A stretch of DNA of 64,000 bases, taken from Ailurus styani. Taxonomy: Eukaryota; Chordata; Mammalia; Carnivora; Ailuridae. The stretch is from NCBI GenBank assembly GCA_002007465.1, contig LNAC01000008.1, positions 8,772,307 through 8,836,306 of the forward strand, given 5' to 3'. Below the pieces are notes generated by a model that did not search any database, was not told the DNA's origin, and saw only the letters and a list, made by a program, of their open reading frames with translations. Shown one piece after another: positions 35,812 through 47,012 of the stretch (within the stretch, counting starts at the first letter, position 1; every line of letters starts with the position of its first letter). The position numbers were made by a program, and so were the translations under genes.

Positions 35812-36018
35812 GGGACGCCTGGGTGGTGCAATCAGTTGAGCGTCTGCCTTTGGCTCAGGTCATGATCCCAGGGTCCTGGGATCGAGTCCCGAATCGGGCT
35901 CCTTGCTCAGCGGGGAGCCTGCTTCCTCCTCTCTCTCTGCCTGCCTCTCTGACTACTTGTGATCTCTCTTGTTCTCTGTCAAATAAATAAATAAAATCCT
36001 TAAAAAAATAAAAAAAAA
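35812..36018 (+). repeat. CAN-SINE
   Basis: Full length, intermediate between the older head (GAGCGTCTGCC) and the TACTTGTGATCTC tail. Confidence 0.93.
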
Positions 36019-36282
36019 TAACTGAAGTGGTCTGTGTCACAGAAATAACTGAATTTCCTTGGCAGTTGCATCATAATGAATTCATATCAGGTTGATCAGG
36101 TTGTTAACAATGGCCATTTCTGAGTTTTTATCATTTATAATTATTCTTATTCTCTTGCAAAATGTGGTTCGTCTTCAAAGACATTCATAAAAAGGACTTT
36201 TAGGACAAATTCAGGTATTTGATATCTTTAAGATCAAAAAATTGAAATGGTTAAGAATTTCCAAAACTAAAAAGCTGGATTC

Positions 36283-36496
36283 AGGGGTGCCTGGGTGGCT
36301 CAGTCAGTTAAGTGTCTGCCTTCGGCTCAGGTCATGATCCCAGGGTCCTGGGATTAAGCTTCATACCGGGCTCCCTGCTCAGTGGGGAGCCTGGTTCTTA
36401 CTCTCCACCTGCTGCTTCCCCTTCTTGTACTCTCTCTCTCTCTCTCTCTCTCCCCCTCTCTCGAGTAAAATAAATAAAATCTTTTAAAAAAAAAAG
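36283..36496 (+). repeat. CAN-SINE (older type)
   Basis: Contains a (CT)n stretch near 36,430-36,460; flanked by aaaaagctg(g/c)attca. Confidence 0.93.
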
Positions 36497-36680
36497 CTGC
36501 ATTCAAACTGAACAAGAATTAGTAACATGAAACTAAATGAACTGAGGAAGACGATTATAGTGTTTGTGACTCATGTTTGAAACTTTGCTGGTGCTCTAAC
36601 GTTTGCTCTTGCAGATTAAGGAAACTTACTCTTAAGATATCTGTGACTTATGAAAATGTGCTAAAAAATTCATTCGTGTT

Positions 36681-36815
36681 GGGCTCTTGGGTGGCTCAGT
36701 TCACGAAGCGTCTGCCTTCCGTTCGGATTGTGACCCCAGGGTCCTGAGATGGAGCCCCAGCATCGGGCTCCCTGCTCGGTGGGGAGCCTGCTACTCCCTC
36801 TGCTCTCTACCTGAA
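36681..36815 (+). repeat. 3'-truncated CAN-SINE
   Basis: Head and middle present; CT-rich region and tail missing. Confidence 0.82.
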
Positions 36816-36937
36816 TCCTCTGAAATTCAATAAGTCTCAGTAAGTATTCTTTCTTCTGTGGCAGTCAGAGTCATTTGTGTCGGTTCAATAAGAATCTGTT
36901 CTCCTTTTAACAGGACACCATTAGAAACATTGGTTAT

Positions 36938-37154
36938 GGGGCGCCTGGGTGGCTCAGTGGGTTAAAGCCTCTGCCTTTGGCTCAGGTCATGATCCCAGGG
37001 TCCTGGGATTGAGCCCTACATCGGGCTCTCTGCTCAGCAGGGAGCCTGCTTCCTCCTCTCTCTTTGCCTGCCTCTCTGCTTACTTGTGATCTCTTTCTCT
37101 CTGTCTCAAATAAATAAATAAAAGCTTTAAAAAACAAATAAACAAACAAAAAAA
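36938..37154 (+). repeat. CAN-SINE (mustelid-type)
   Basis: Perfect 15-bp target duplication AGAAACATTGGTTAT at 36,923-36,937 and 37,155-37,169. Confidence 0.96.
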
Positions 37155-37521
37155 AGAAACATTGGTTATTTTACCAAGTCTTTGACTGGAATGTCGTATT
37201 TGAGAGAGACAGGCAGACTCAGATATGACCAGATGGTTTTAAGGAACTAAGGTTGACTTTATGAAATCTGGAGCCATAAAGCCCCTTGGAACTGTTGGCC
37301 TCATAGCTGCTTACAGAGTTCCCAGCAGCCTCACCAGATGAGTAGAGAATGTCACTGCCTGGCAGGTGCAGGAACCTCAGGATACTTTGGGGACCTTGTA
37401 GAGGAATTCACCCAAATCTACAGGTATTACAGGCATGTCTGATGACAAGTATTTGGCTTGGCTTCTTGCCTAGAGAGGCTACTAAAAGTTCAACCGAGAT
37501 TCCTTTTGAAAGTTCTAGCAA

Positions 37522-37700
37522 GGGCGCCTGGGTGGCTCCGTTGGTTAAGCCTCCGCCTTCGGCTCAGGTCATGATCTCAGGGTCCTGGGATCGAGGCCCG
37601 CATCGGGCTCCCTGCTCAGCAGTGAGTCTGCTTCTCCCTCTGCGCCTCCCTCCACTCATCCTCTCTCTCACAAAAATAAACAAATAAAATCTTAAAAGAA
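37522..37700 (+). repeat. CAN-SINE
   Basis: Full head; shortened CT region; flanks gttctagcaa / attccagcaa. Confidence 0.92.
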
Positions 37701-38130
37701 AAAATTCCAGCAAAGCAGACTTGAAAAGATGGCCAATCACTATTCTCGCTGAGCTTATGTAAATAATTAGGCCACGTTTGTTAAAACTGGACTTGTCTTA
37801 CAAACAAATGAGTCTTAATTTGGCTATTGCTGGAAGTAATGGTGATTTTCGAGAGAAAAATTAAGTTTCAATTACCCATCTTTGCGGATGTTAAATTCTA
37901 GTTCTGATTGTCTCTGAATGTTCGTTGTTTGGTTAAGCTCGACAAGTTGAGAAATTACCACAGTAGCTCTTGTGCAGACGACCTCCATGCTTGTTCTGTG
38001 GAGATAATAATAGGACCCCATGGGCATAGGATTATTTGAACAGCTGGAAAACGGGGTGAATTCCCCAACAATTGTATAACTCATCTACCACCTTGACCCA
38101 TTCTGTGTGGTTGGGAGGACAAATTTGCTC

Positions 38131-38335
38131 CTTTTTTTTTTTTTTAAGATTTTATTTATTCATTTCACAGAGGGAGAGAGAGCATAGGGAGTCAGAGAGG
38201 CAGGCAGAGAGAGAGAGGGGGAAGCAGGCTCCCCTGCTGAGCAGAGAGCCCAATGCGGGCCTCGATCCCAGGACCCTGAGATCATGACCTGAGCCGAAAG
38301 CAGAGGCTTTAACCCACTGAGCCACCCAGGCGCCC
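38131..38335 (-). repeat. CAN-SINE (mustelid-type), minus
   Basis: Perfect 16-bp duplication GACAAATTTGCTCCTT at 38,118-38,133 and 38,336-38,351. Confidence 0.96.
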
Positions 38336-38535
38336 GACAAATTTGCTCCTTAAAAGCCAGAGCGTACCCCACTTCGTGGGGTTAACTATGGGTTTGTGGG
38401 GATAACGGGTGACCCCACTTTGCCTATGATTGAATTGGATGATGCTCTTGGGTAATGCTCTTATCTTCTGAGACAAGTCTTCTCCCACCTGCCAGTCACC
38501 CTCATAATCAGGATGCTCTTAAGTCTACACCTCAA

Positions 38536-38728
38536 ATGCCTGTATGGCTCAGTGGGTTAAAGCCTCCGCCTTCGGCTCAGGTCATGATCTCAGGATCCTG
38601 GGATCAAGGCCCGCATCCAGCTCCCTGCTCGGCGGGGAGCCTGCTTCCTCCTCCTCTCTCTCTGCCTGCCTCTCTGCCTACATGTGATCTCTCTGTCAAA
38701 TAAATAAATAAAATCTTTAAAAAAAAAG
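38536..38728 (+). repeat. CAN-SINE (mustelid-type)
   Basis: Duplication agtctacacctcaaa on both sides; the first bases of the head are altered. Confidence 0.94.
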
Positions 38729-38870
38729 AGTCTACACCTCAAACAAAGAGGGCTTCTTGATGGTTTTATTCCTTAGTCATATTAGTCCCAGGACCTATTG
38801 ATGTAACATTACAAATAGAGGCTTTAACCCAGCATAAAACAGCCCTCCTGGTAGAAGAAACCTCAAAACA

Positions 38871-39092
38871 GGGGCTCCTGGGTGGCTCACTCGTTAAGCG
38901 TCTGCCTTCGGCTCAGGTCATGATCCCAGGGTCATGGGATCGAACCCTGAATTGAGCCCCAGTTTGGGCTCCCTGCTCTGTGGGGAAAGCCTGCTCCTCC
39001 CTCTCCCACTCCCCCTGCTTGTGTTCCCTCCTTCCCTGTGTCTCTCTCTGTCAAATAAATAAATAAATTTAAAAAAAAAAAGAAAGAAAGAA
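38871..39092 (+). repeat. CAN-SINE (older type)
   Basis: Head GTTAAGCGTCTGCC and the longer CCCCCTGCTTGTGTTCCC body; flanked by gaaacctcaaaac. Confidence 0.94.
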
Positions 39093-39250
39093 ACCTCAAA
39101 ACTTACTATGGGACCATCCCTGACCGATGACTGCTTATCAGGTCCAGAGAGTCTTGGAGACCAAACACCACCAATGGATGATGGGAGGTTGACTTACTTA
39201 ATTCCAGGCAGTGCTTATAGATATGCCTGAAATAATACTTAAAACCTATC

Positions 39251-39462
39251 AGGGACACCTGCGTGGCTCAATCCATTAAGCATCTGCCTTGGTCATGGCT
39301 CAGGTCATGATCTCAGGGTCCTGGGATCAAGTTCCACATCAGGCTCCCTGCTCAGCCGGGAACCTGCTTCTCCCTCCCCCTCTGCTGGCCGCACCCCCTG
39401 CTCCTGCACTCTCTCTCTCCTTCCCTCTAAAATGAATAAATAAGAACTCTTTAAAAGTAATA
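39251..39462 (+). repeat. CAN-SINE (older, diverged)
   Basis: Head and body recognisable with an insertion (ggtcatggctcaggtcatgatc). Confidence 0.88.
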
Positions 39463-39483
39463 ATACTTAAAACCTGTCAAACT

Positions 39484-39677
39484 GGGCACCTGGGTGGCTC
39501 AGTGGGTTAAAGCCTCCGCCTTCAGCTCAGGTCATGATCTCAGGGTCCTGGGATCGGGGCCCGCATCGGGCTCTCTGCTCAGCAGGGAGCCTGCTTCCTC
39601 CTCTCTCTGCCTGCCTCTCTGCCTACTTTTGATCTCTCTCTCTGTCAAATAAATTAATTAAAATCTTAAAAAAAACT
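39484..39677 (+). repeat. CAN-SINE (mustelid-type)
   Basis: Full length, flanked by ctgtcaaact on both sides. Confidence 0.94.
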
Positions 39678-39683
39678 GTCAAA

Positions 39684-39890
39684 CTTTTTTTAAAAGATTT
39701 TATTTACTTATTTATCAGAGAGAGAGAGAGCACAAGCAGGGGGAACAACAGGCAGAGCAGGTGGAGGGAGAGGGAGAAGCAGGCTCCCCGCCGAGCAAGG
39801 AGCCCGATGTGGGCCTCGATCCCAGGACCCTGGGATCATGACCTGAGCCGAAGGCAGCTGCTTAACCCACTGAGCCACCCAGGCATCCCG
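39684..39890 (-). repeat. CAN-SINE, minus
   Basis: Tail to tail with the preceding copy, forming an inverted pair about 400 bases long. Confidence 0.93.
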
Positions 39891-40161
39891 AAACCTGTCA
39901 GACTTTAAACCCAGCTATCTGTATGCCTGGGCCTAACCATTGTCCTTCCATGTTAAAACATGACTGCTCAGAGATCACTGATGTTTTTTCTAGCCACTCA
40001 GACTTCAAAAATTCCCCCATTGAAAATGCAGATGACAGTTGACTTACTGATGGCTGTAGTTTCATGGAAAAGGGGACGAGAAATAGCTCGGGCTATTGAG
40101 GCCAAAGCCCTCCCAGCAAATACAACTGCCCCAAAAAACCAAGTCAATAGTGCTCACTTGT

Positions 40162-40348
40162 AGGCACACCTGGGTGGCTCAGTCAGTTAAGCGTCTTCCT
40201 TCAGCTCAGGTCATGATCCCAGAGGCCTGGGATTGAGCCCCGCATCGGGCTCTCTGCTCAGCAGGAAGCCTGCTTCTCCCTCTCCCTCTGCTGCTTGCCT
40301 GCTTGTGCTCTCTCTCTCTCAAATAGACATAAAATCTTTAAAAAAAAA
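40162..40348 (+). repeat. CAN-SINE (older type)
   Basis: Splits the retroviral RNase H region; duplication aatagtgctcact on both sides. Confidence 0.94.
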
Positions 40349-40648
40349 TAGTGCTCACTCCTGCTTTTCGATTGGCAAAGGGCCTCAAAACTAATACCTA
40401 TACTGACTCCAAATATGCTTTCCTAGTCCTCCATGCCCATGGAGCAATTTGGGAAAAAAGGGGATTATTATCAAGCCATAACTTCCCAAATAGGTGCCTG
40501 AGATTATGACTCTTCTTGAGGCTTACCTCAAGGTAAGGAGGTAGCTATGATTCACCTTAAAGGATCGCAAAAGGATATGATCTTAGAGTCTAAAGGGAAC
40601 AGCCAAGCAGTCAGCATAAAATAAACAAATATTAAGTACTATGCCAGT

Positions 40649-40875
40649 CTCTTTTTTTTTTAAGATTTTATTTATTTATTTGACACAGAGAGAGAGATTA
40701 CAAGTAAGCAGAGAGGCAGGCAGAGAGAGAGGAGAGAGGAGGAAGCAGGCTCCCTGCTGAGCAGAGAGCCCAATGCAGGCCTCAGTCCCAGGATGCTGAG
40801 ATCATGACCTGANGCTGAGATCATGACCTGAGCCGAAGGCAGAGGCTTTAACCCACTGAGCCACCCAGGCGCCCT
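40649..40875 (-). repeat. CAN-SINE (mustelid-type), minus, with an N join
   Basis: Duplication tatgccagtct at both ends. An 18-base segment is repeated on both sides of a single N at 40,813. Confidence 0.94.
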
Positions 40876-41162
40876 TATGCCAGTCTTAACTCCAATGAAG
40901 TCCGTAACTCCAGCCTATTCAGACCAAGAAGTTCTCATAGCCCAGGAGCAAGGATATTCAAAAAATGCACAGGACTGGCTTGTTAATAAGGGAAAAATCT
41001 TTATACCAAAAAATAACTAATGGAAGGTAATACAGGGTTTACCCCAGGCTACTCATTGAGGTGTAAAGACCACTGGAGGTGACAAAAACTTGGCTAAGAG
41101 AAATTGTCCTCAGATTTGGACTCCTTTGGTTCCTACCAAGTGACAACGGACCATCTTTTATT

Positions 41163-41359
41163 TCTTTATTTTAAAGATTTTATTTATTTATTTGACATAG
41201 AGAGATCAGATCACAAGTAGGCAGAGAGGCAGGCAGAGAGAGGAGGAAGCAGGCTCCCCACTGAGCAGGGAGCCCGATGTGGGCCTCGATCCCAGGACCC
41301 TGAGATCATGACCTGAGCCGAAGGCGGAGGCTTTAACCCACTGAGCCACCCAGGCGCCC
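41163..41359 (-). repeat. CAN-SINE (mustelid-type), minus
   Basis: Interrupts the retroviral integrase remnant. Confidence 0.93.
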
Positions 41360-41370
41360 CTTTATTCTAT

Positions 41371-41775
41371 TTTTTTTAAAGATTTTATTTAGGGGCAACT
41401 GGGTGGCTCAGTGCGTTAAGCCTCTGCCTTCAGCTCAGGTCATGATCTCAGGGTCCTGGGATAGATCCCCGCATCATCGGGCTCTCTGCTCAGCAGGGAG
41501 CCTGCTTCCCCCTCTCTCTCTGTCTGCCTCTCTGCCTACTTGTGATCTCTTTCTGTCAAATAAATAAGTAAAAATTAAAAAAATAAAGATTTTATTTATT
41601 TGTCAGAGAGAGAGAGAGAGAGAGAGAAAGAGCACAAGCAGGGGAGCTGCAGGCAGAGGCAGAGGGAGAAGCAGGCTTCCCTCTGAGCAGGACGTGGGGC
41701 TGGATCCCAGGACCCTGGGATCATGACCAGAGCGGAAGGCAGACGCCTAATGACTGAGCCACCCAGGTGCACCTA
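41371..41775 (-). repeat. CAN-SINE, minus, split by a younger SINE
   Basis: Reversed tail at 41,371-41,391 continues at about 41,586-41,775 after an inserted plus SINE; the duplicated aaagattttattt marks the insertion. Confidence 0.88.
41392..41585 (+). repeat. CAN-SINE (mustelid-type), nested
   Basis: Inserted in the reversed tail of an older SINE, so it is the younger of the two. Confidence 0.92.
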
Positions 41776-41779
41776 TCTC

Positions 41780-41875
41780 TTATTGTTTATTGAGGTGAAA
41801 TTCATACGGCATCAAATTAACCAATTAGAACGTACAATCCAGTGACATTTAAGACATTTATGATGCCGTGGAAGT
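41780..41875 (-). mobile_element. L1 3'-end fragment, antisense
   Basis: 'tattgaggtgaaattcatacggcatcaaattaacc' is the reversed old L1 3' region; truncated by the next LTR. Confidence 0.6.
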
Positions 41876-41927
41876 GATGTGGGAAACAAAGGCAAAAAGG
41901 AAACGCAGACAAGATTAAATCTCCTGG

Positions 41928-42183
41928 GGCACCTGCAGGGGAGGGAGGGTGCTCAGCTCGTTAAGCATCGGACTCTTGAACTCACTGTCTTGGCTCAGGT
42001 CCTGATCGCAGCGTCAGGAGATCGAGCCCCTCTTTGGGCTCCACACTTAGGAAGAGGGTGGGTGGGGGAGGAGAGGGGGTGGGTCCACTTAAGATTCTCT
42101 CACTCTGCCCCTGCCCTACTTGCTGCTGCGTGTGCGTGTGTATGTGCGCATGCTCTCTCTCAAATAAATAAAACTTAAAAAAA
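41928..42183 (+). repeat. CAN-SINE-like, strongly diverged
   Basis: Altered head (GCTCAGCTCGTTAAGCATC) and enlarged middle, ending AAATAAATAAAAC. Longest and least typical copy. Confidence 0.75.
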
Positions 42184-42374
42184 AAGATTGATTTATTTGA
42201 GAGAGAGAGAGACACACACAGCAAGAGAGGGAACACAAGCAGGGGGAGTGGGAGAGGGAGAAGCAGGCTTCCCGCTGAGCAGGGAGCCCTATATGGGGCT
42301 CGACCTCAGAACCCTGGGATCATAACCTGAGCTGAAGGCAGACACTTAACGACTGAACCACCCAGGCGCCCCTC
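42184..42374 (-). repeat. CAN-SINE, minus
   Basis: Tail to tail with the previous element. Confidence 0.92.
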
Positions 42375-42406
42375 AAATAAATAAATCTTTTAAAAAAATT
42401 AAATCT

Positions 42407-42584
42407 GGGCGCCTGGGTGGCGACTGCCTTCAGCTCGGGTCATGGTCCAAGGGTCTTGGGATCGAGTCCCACATTGGGCTCCCGCTGCTCTATGGGGAGC
42501 CTGATTCTCCCTCTCCCTCTGCCTGCCACTCCCCTTGCTTGTGCTCTCTCTCTCTGTGTCAAATAAATAAATAAATAAATCTTT
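42407..42584 (+). repeat. CAN-SINE with internal head deletion
   Basis: The head runs from GGGTGGC directly to GACTGCCTTCAG, lacking the usual tRNA-like middle (box B area). Confidence 0.88.
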
Positions 42585-42961
42585 AGATCTCCTTATAGCC
42601 TACAGCCCATTGACAAGTCCTTGAGGCAGGTAAGGTATGACATGACGTTCCTCCAGGAAACTCCCAACTGCCTTAATGTCAGTGCCTTGCTAGAGGGAAA
42701 AACAACCTGAGCCTGACAACACCCAGGCTTCCAGGATCCTGTGAACCTTCTTTAACAGATGAAAGTCCTTCTGGAAGCTTCCCTTGGTCTTTACCTCCCC
42801 CAACTCCATAGTATATAATCAATTGCTCCTCACAATCCCAGTGCAGCTCTGTCTGCCCACGGGTCCCCTCCTGGTGCTTTAATAAAACCACCTTTTTGCA
42901 CCAAAGACGCATCAAGAGTTCTTTCTTGGCCGTCAGCTCCAGACCTCACCCCAGCAACACA

Positions 42962-43380
42962 GCGACAACACCACCCCCCAAAATGACATCACTCCGAGTG
43001 GTGCACGTGCTCTCCCCGCAGGACCCCTGGCGCAGTCTCAGGCCTGGAGAGAAGCCCTCGGTCCAGCTGCGCACAGCCTCTCCGACCTGCGCCTCTCCTC
43101 CTCCGCCCCAGCTGTGGGCTCTGACCCTGGCTAAAGGGCATGGGGCCTCTGCAGGCATCTTGTCTTGAAAACAAATGTTTGAGCAAGGATTGAATTTATC
43201 AAACACCCTGCACCTTTGTGTGGCTGGTGGTTGCCCCGGGTGGGCTGGGGTGGGGACCAGACTTCAACATGGGACCACGCCTTTCAGGGCGCAAAGCTGC
43301 TGTTTGCTTTCTGGGGTTGACCCTTCCTCCCAGTAACTAATCTCTGGTCCCCTGCCGCCCTTGCACACCTGGGGTGATTT
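42962..43380. other. No gene or repeat recognised
   Basis: GC-rich sequence between two LTRs. Open frames here are short and overlapping. Confidence 0.4.
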
Positions 43381-44004
43381 TGACATAGAGAACAAAGGTA
43401 AAAGGAAACGTAGAAACAATTAATTTTTCTTAGAACTTGCAGCCCATCTACAAATACTTTCTTTACTTAAAGATTTTTATGTATTTATTTGAGAGAGAGA
43501 GCACAAGCAAGAGGAGGAGCAGAGGGAGAAGGAGAAGCAGACACCCCCCTGAGCAGGGAGCCCGATGTGGGGCTCCATCCCTGGACCCTGGGATGATCAC
43601 CTGAGCCGAAGGCAGATGCTTAACCGACTGAGCCACGGAGCCACCCAGGCACCCCCCATCCACAAATACTTGAGGCAAGCCGAGTGTAACCTTCCTCCAG
43701 GAACTCCCAATCTTACTATTAATGTCTTGCTAGGCAGAAAAACAACCTTAGTTTGACAACAGCCAGACCTCCAGGATTCTGTGAATCTTCTTTAACATAT
43801 GAAAATCCTTCTGGAAACTTCCTTTCTCTTTACCCTCCCCAGCTCCAAAGTCTATAAGCAATTGCTCCTCACAATTGTAGTGCAGCTTTGTCTGCCCATG
43901 GGTCCTATCCTGATGCTATCATCAAACCACCTTTTTGCACCAAAAACGTTTCAAGGATTCTTTCCTGACCATTGACTCGTGAAACCCAGCTTCAAATCAC
44001 ATCA
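43381..44004 (+). mobile_element. Third related retroviral LTR (with one SINE insertion)
   Basis: Starts TGACATAGAGAACAAAGG, ends CACATCA like the first LTR. The AATAAA is degraded (atcatcaaacc). Same order of shared motifs as the other two. Confidence 0.75.
43458..43660 (-). repeat. CAN-SINE, minus
   Basis: Splits the third LTR; the LTR text '(c/a)catc(t/c)acaaatact' is duplicated at the insertion. Confidence 0.93.
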
Positions 44005-44189
44005 TTTTCACTTTACCCTGAGAGCTGCCAGCCTGGTGCCTCTTTCCATACATCAAACATGGATTTCCACAAGCAACCCTGGGCTGGGGTCCCCACAGAG
44101 CCTGCAGTCATCCTGGCAATGCCTTTGGTCATGGGCTGTGTCTTTATAGCACCCAGAACTATGCACATCTTCAGAACACGCACCCATTT

Positions 44190-44330
44190 TTATGGACCAG
44201 GAAGGTGAAACTCCAAAGGGTGAGATGCCCATGCTTAGCTGGTAGAGAGCAGAGTTAGGATTCAAACTCAGCTCTGCCTAGTTCTAAGTCTAGAGCCCTC
44301 GCCGTCTCACTGGTGGTACGCATAATGGAG
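44190..44330 (+). repeat. MIR SINE fragment
   Basis: 'ccaggaaggtgaaactccaaagggtgagatgccc' and 'gagttaggattcaaactcagctctgcc' are MIR core in plus orientation. Confidence 0.6.
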
Positions 44331-44525
44331 GGGAAGGAAGAGGAACAGCAGGAGATTTGTGTTGGCTTCGAGCTACCGACTGGATTTTGTTCTGAGAGCA
44401 ATAGGGAGCTGGGGAGGCAGACTGGGTGTTAGATCCCTCAGGAGTCGGTGGGGGGGCAAGGTAGAGGCCAGAATGCAGGGAGGGGGGACCAAGGGGCTGA
44501 TTCTGAGTAAAGAGGATCTGGGATC

Positions 44526-44720
44526 GGGCGCCTGGGTGGCTCAGTGGGTTAAAGCCTCTGCCTACAGCTCAGGTCATGATCTCAGGGTCCTGGGATCGAG
44601 GCTCACGTTGGGCTCCCTGCTCGGCAGGGAGCCTGCTTCCCCCTCTCTCTTTGCCTGCCTCTCTGCCTACTTGTGATCTCTGTCAAATAAATAAATAAAT
44701 AAAATCTTAAAAAAAAAAAA
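44526..44720 (+). repeat. CAN-SINE (mustelid-type)
   Basis: Duplication AAGAGGATCTGGGATC at 44,510-44,525 and 44,721-44,736, perfect. Confidence 0.96.
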
Positions 44721-44881
44721 AAGAGGATCTGGGATCAATAGGTGTGGGAGGTGGGCAAGAGGAAGACTTCTCCAGGTGTGTGGCTCGAGTTCAAACACCC
44801 TCATCCCCTAAATCCTGTGAGTCCAGATCCCACCAACCCATTCATATTCCTCCCACGACTGTGTTGATATTTTTCTTGATT

Positions 44882-45063
44882 TTTTTAAAAGAGTTTATTT
44901 GACCCAGAGAGAGAACACAAGCAGGGGGAATGGCAGGCAGAGGGTGAGGGAGAAGCAGGCCCCTCCTCGGAGCAGGGAGCCTGATGCGGAGCTGGATCTC
45001 AGGGTCCCACGATCATGACCTGAGCCGAAGGCAGTCACTTAACTGAGCCACCCAGGGGCCTGA
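44882..45063 (-). repeat. CAN-SINE, minus
   Basis: Flanked by gatatttttcttgattt on both sides. Confidence 0.93.
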
Positions 45064-45330
45064 GATATTTTTCTTGATTTCATCAAATATGGGAGCTGTA
45101 GGGGGCCACAGATTTTCATAATAAGCCTTCCAGAACAATCTGGCTCTTCAAACTTAATATCGTGTGATAAAAAGGTAACCAGAAAAATCAAATTTTTAAA
45201 AAAGAGATCAGAAGGTGAATCAGATTTATAATCACTGCCCAGGAAACATTTCTATGATTAACCCTTGAAAGGAAAAAGTCAATCTCAGCAACGGGAATAT
45301 GATCCAATATGCATTTAAGAAAAAAAAAAA
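45064..45330. other. No gene or repeat recognised
   Basis: AT-rich sequence between SINEs. Confidence 0.35.
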
Positions 45331-45333
45331 GAG

Positions 45334-45530
45334 TGGCACCTGGGTGGCTCAGTGGGTTAAGCCTCTGCCTTCAGCTCAGGTAATGATCTCAGGGTCCTGG
45401 GATCGAGCCCCACATCAGGCTCTCTGCTCAGGGGGGAGCCTGCTTCCCTCTCTCTCTGCCTGCCTCTCTGCCTACCTGTGATCTCTCTCTCTGTGTCAAA
45501 TAAAAATCTTAAAAAAAAAAAAGAAAAGAA
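45334..45530 (+). repeat. CAN-SINE (mustelid-type)
   Basis: Full length with head GGTTAAGCCTCTGCC. Confidence 0.94.
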
Positions 45531-46480
45531 AATCTCTTCCTCTCTTGATCTTTTTTTTTGTTGTTGTTCCCATGATGTAGGAGCTCTGTGTTGCTGGAGC
45601 AACAGAGTTTGACCTGCTTTTTGAGTGACCTGTTGCCAGGTCAGAATTTGGAGAAAGTGATGTGGATGACTTAGAAAGAAACCAGCAACTGGCTGCAAGT
45701 TGCACAGCAATTTCACTGAGATTCTATACTTTGGGTTGGGCTGGTGTGAGGTGAGCTGCCTCCTCAGGAGCTGCTGGTTTAGGGCGACCCCAGGTTCCAG
45801 CCCCAGTCTGAGACCTGGCCCCAAGGAAGACAGGATATAAGATGAATCTTTCATCCTTGTCCTGCTCTGTCCCACGTATGCCTGGAGCCAGCTAAGCCTG
45901 AAGCTGATACAAGTTGTGGACCTGGAGAGGAGATAGGTGGGGTCAGACCAGTGGAAACTTACCTGCTTCCCACCAGGTCCTGTCTTTTGCTCGGTCTGGC
46001 TTCTTGACAACTCTCTCACAACGCCAGAACAACAAGGATTTGGGGCCTCTGATGGCCTCAGCTGCAGCTGCGGATGCCAAAATCAGCAGGGGTGACTGAG
46101 ACAAGCCCGAGGCCCTGGGGTGTTGGGGGGTGTGGGGAGCTCTGTGGCTGGCCCCTCCCCCCACTTAGTAGAATGAATCAACAGTACTAAGGAATGGGGT
46201 TCTAGAAGGTAGGTGGACAGCAGAAGGCTTCCCAGGGTAGCAGGGTTACCTGGAGGAGGAGCAGTTCTGGAAAAGGGACTGGGGCGCTGCTGAGTTGAAG
46301 TCACCTGGTTAAGCTGTTGCAGATGTTCTGAGCCGACCCTCCCCCACACCCCGTGGGAATCAGCTGAGCGGCAGGATAAGCAGACGCCAGGAAGGGGTCA
46401 AAAGCCTGGCTGCATGCAAAAATGCTAAATAAAATATCAGCAACATACCAGGGGCATGCAGCGTTTTTTTTTTCTTTCTT
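45531..46480. other. No gene recognised
   Basis: The longest SINE-free stretch between the two genes after 27.8 kb; apparently single-copy, with no convincing exon. Confidence 0.4.
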
Positions 46481-47011
46481 CCCCCAAAAGGCAAGGAAAG
46501 TTCAGCATCAGAAAGCCTCACTTACTCAATGAAGAGATAAAAGGAGAAAAATACCAAATGATCATCTCACCGCACTGGAAAGGCATTGGATAACATTCAG
46601 CAACCACTTCTGATTTTTGTTAAAGATCTTAGTTAATGGGGACTAGGAAAAAATTAGGCTGATCAAAGATCATGATTGGAAAGAAATCATCTGCATCATG
46701 CTGGATGGTGAAACAGAAGAGGTAACACAGTCTAGGCCAGGGTTGGAATGCCCAAAATCATGGCTACTATTAAACGCTGATGCAGAGGTGCCAGCCAATG
46801 TAATAAAATAAGAAAAAGAATTGAGACCAGATTATACTATCACTGATAGAAAACCAGAAAGAGTAAACAAACAAAATAGATAAAACTGATGAAGAGACTG
46901 AATGCAAGACCAGTGCAAGTGGAACTCAGGATTTTTAGGGCAATAAAATTATTCTGTAGGATACTGTGATGGTGGAGACACGACATTGCACATTTGTCGA
47001 AACACATAGAA
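46480..47011 (+). mobile_element. L1 ORF2 / 3' relic, plus
   Basis: 'aaaggcattggataacattcagcaacc', 'catcatgctggatggtgaaac', 'actgatgaagagactgaatgcaag' follow the L1 sense order; frame broken. Confidence 0.65.
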
Positions 47012-47012
47012 T

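Larger units (their letters stand above)
32712..41162 (+). pseudogene. Decayed gag-pol interior of the endogenous retrovirus
   Basis: A broken retroviral interior interrupted by more than fifteen SINEs. A gag matrix-like stretch lies near 33,660-33,830. RNase H similarity lies at about 40,388-40,465 with a Thr-Asp-Ser motif; an integrase core Asp-Asn-Gly motif lies at about 41,141-41,160, directly beside a SINE insertion. These fit gammaretrovirus-like (class I) elements. No frame is intact, no envelope region is recognised, and no coding capacity remains. The assignment of 34.0-39.0 kb to the interior is by position only. Confidence 0.6.
41876..42961 (+). mobile_element. Second related retroviral LTR (with three SINE insertions)
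   Basis: Starts TGATGTGGGAAACAAAGG. It shares with the LTR at 31,677 the stretches 'cagcccattgacaag', 'agtatataat', 'cagtgcagctctgtctgcccacgggtcc' and 'gctttaataaaaccacctttttgcacc'. L1 sequence on its left suggests a separate insertion rather than the 3' LTR of the same provirus. Confidence 0.75.
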
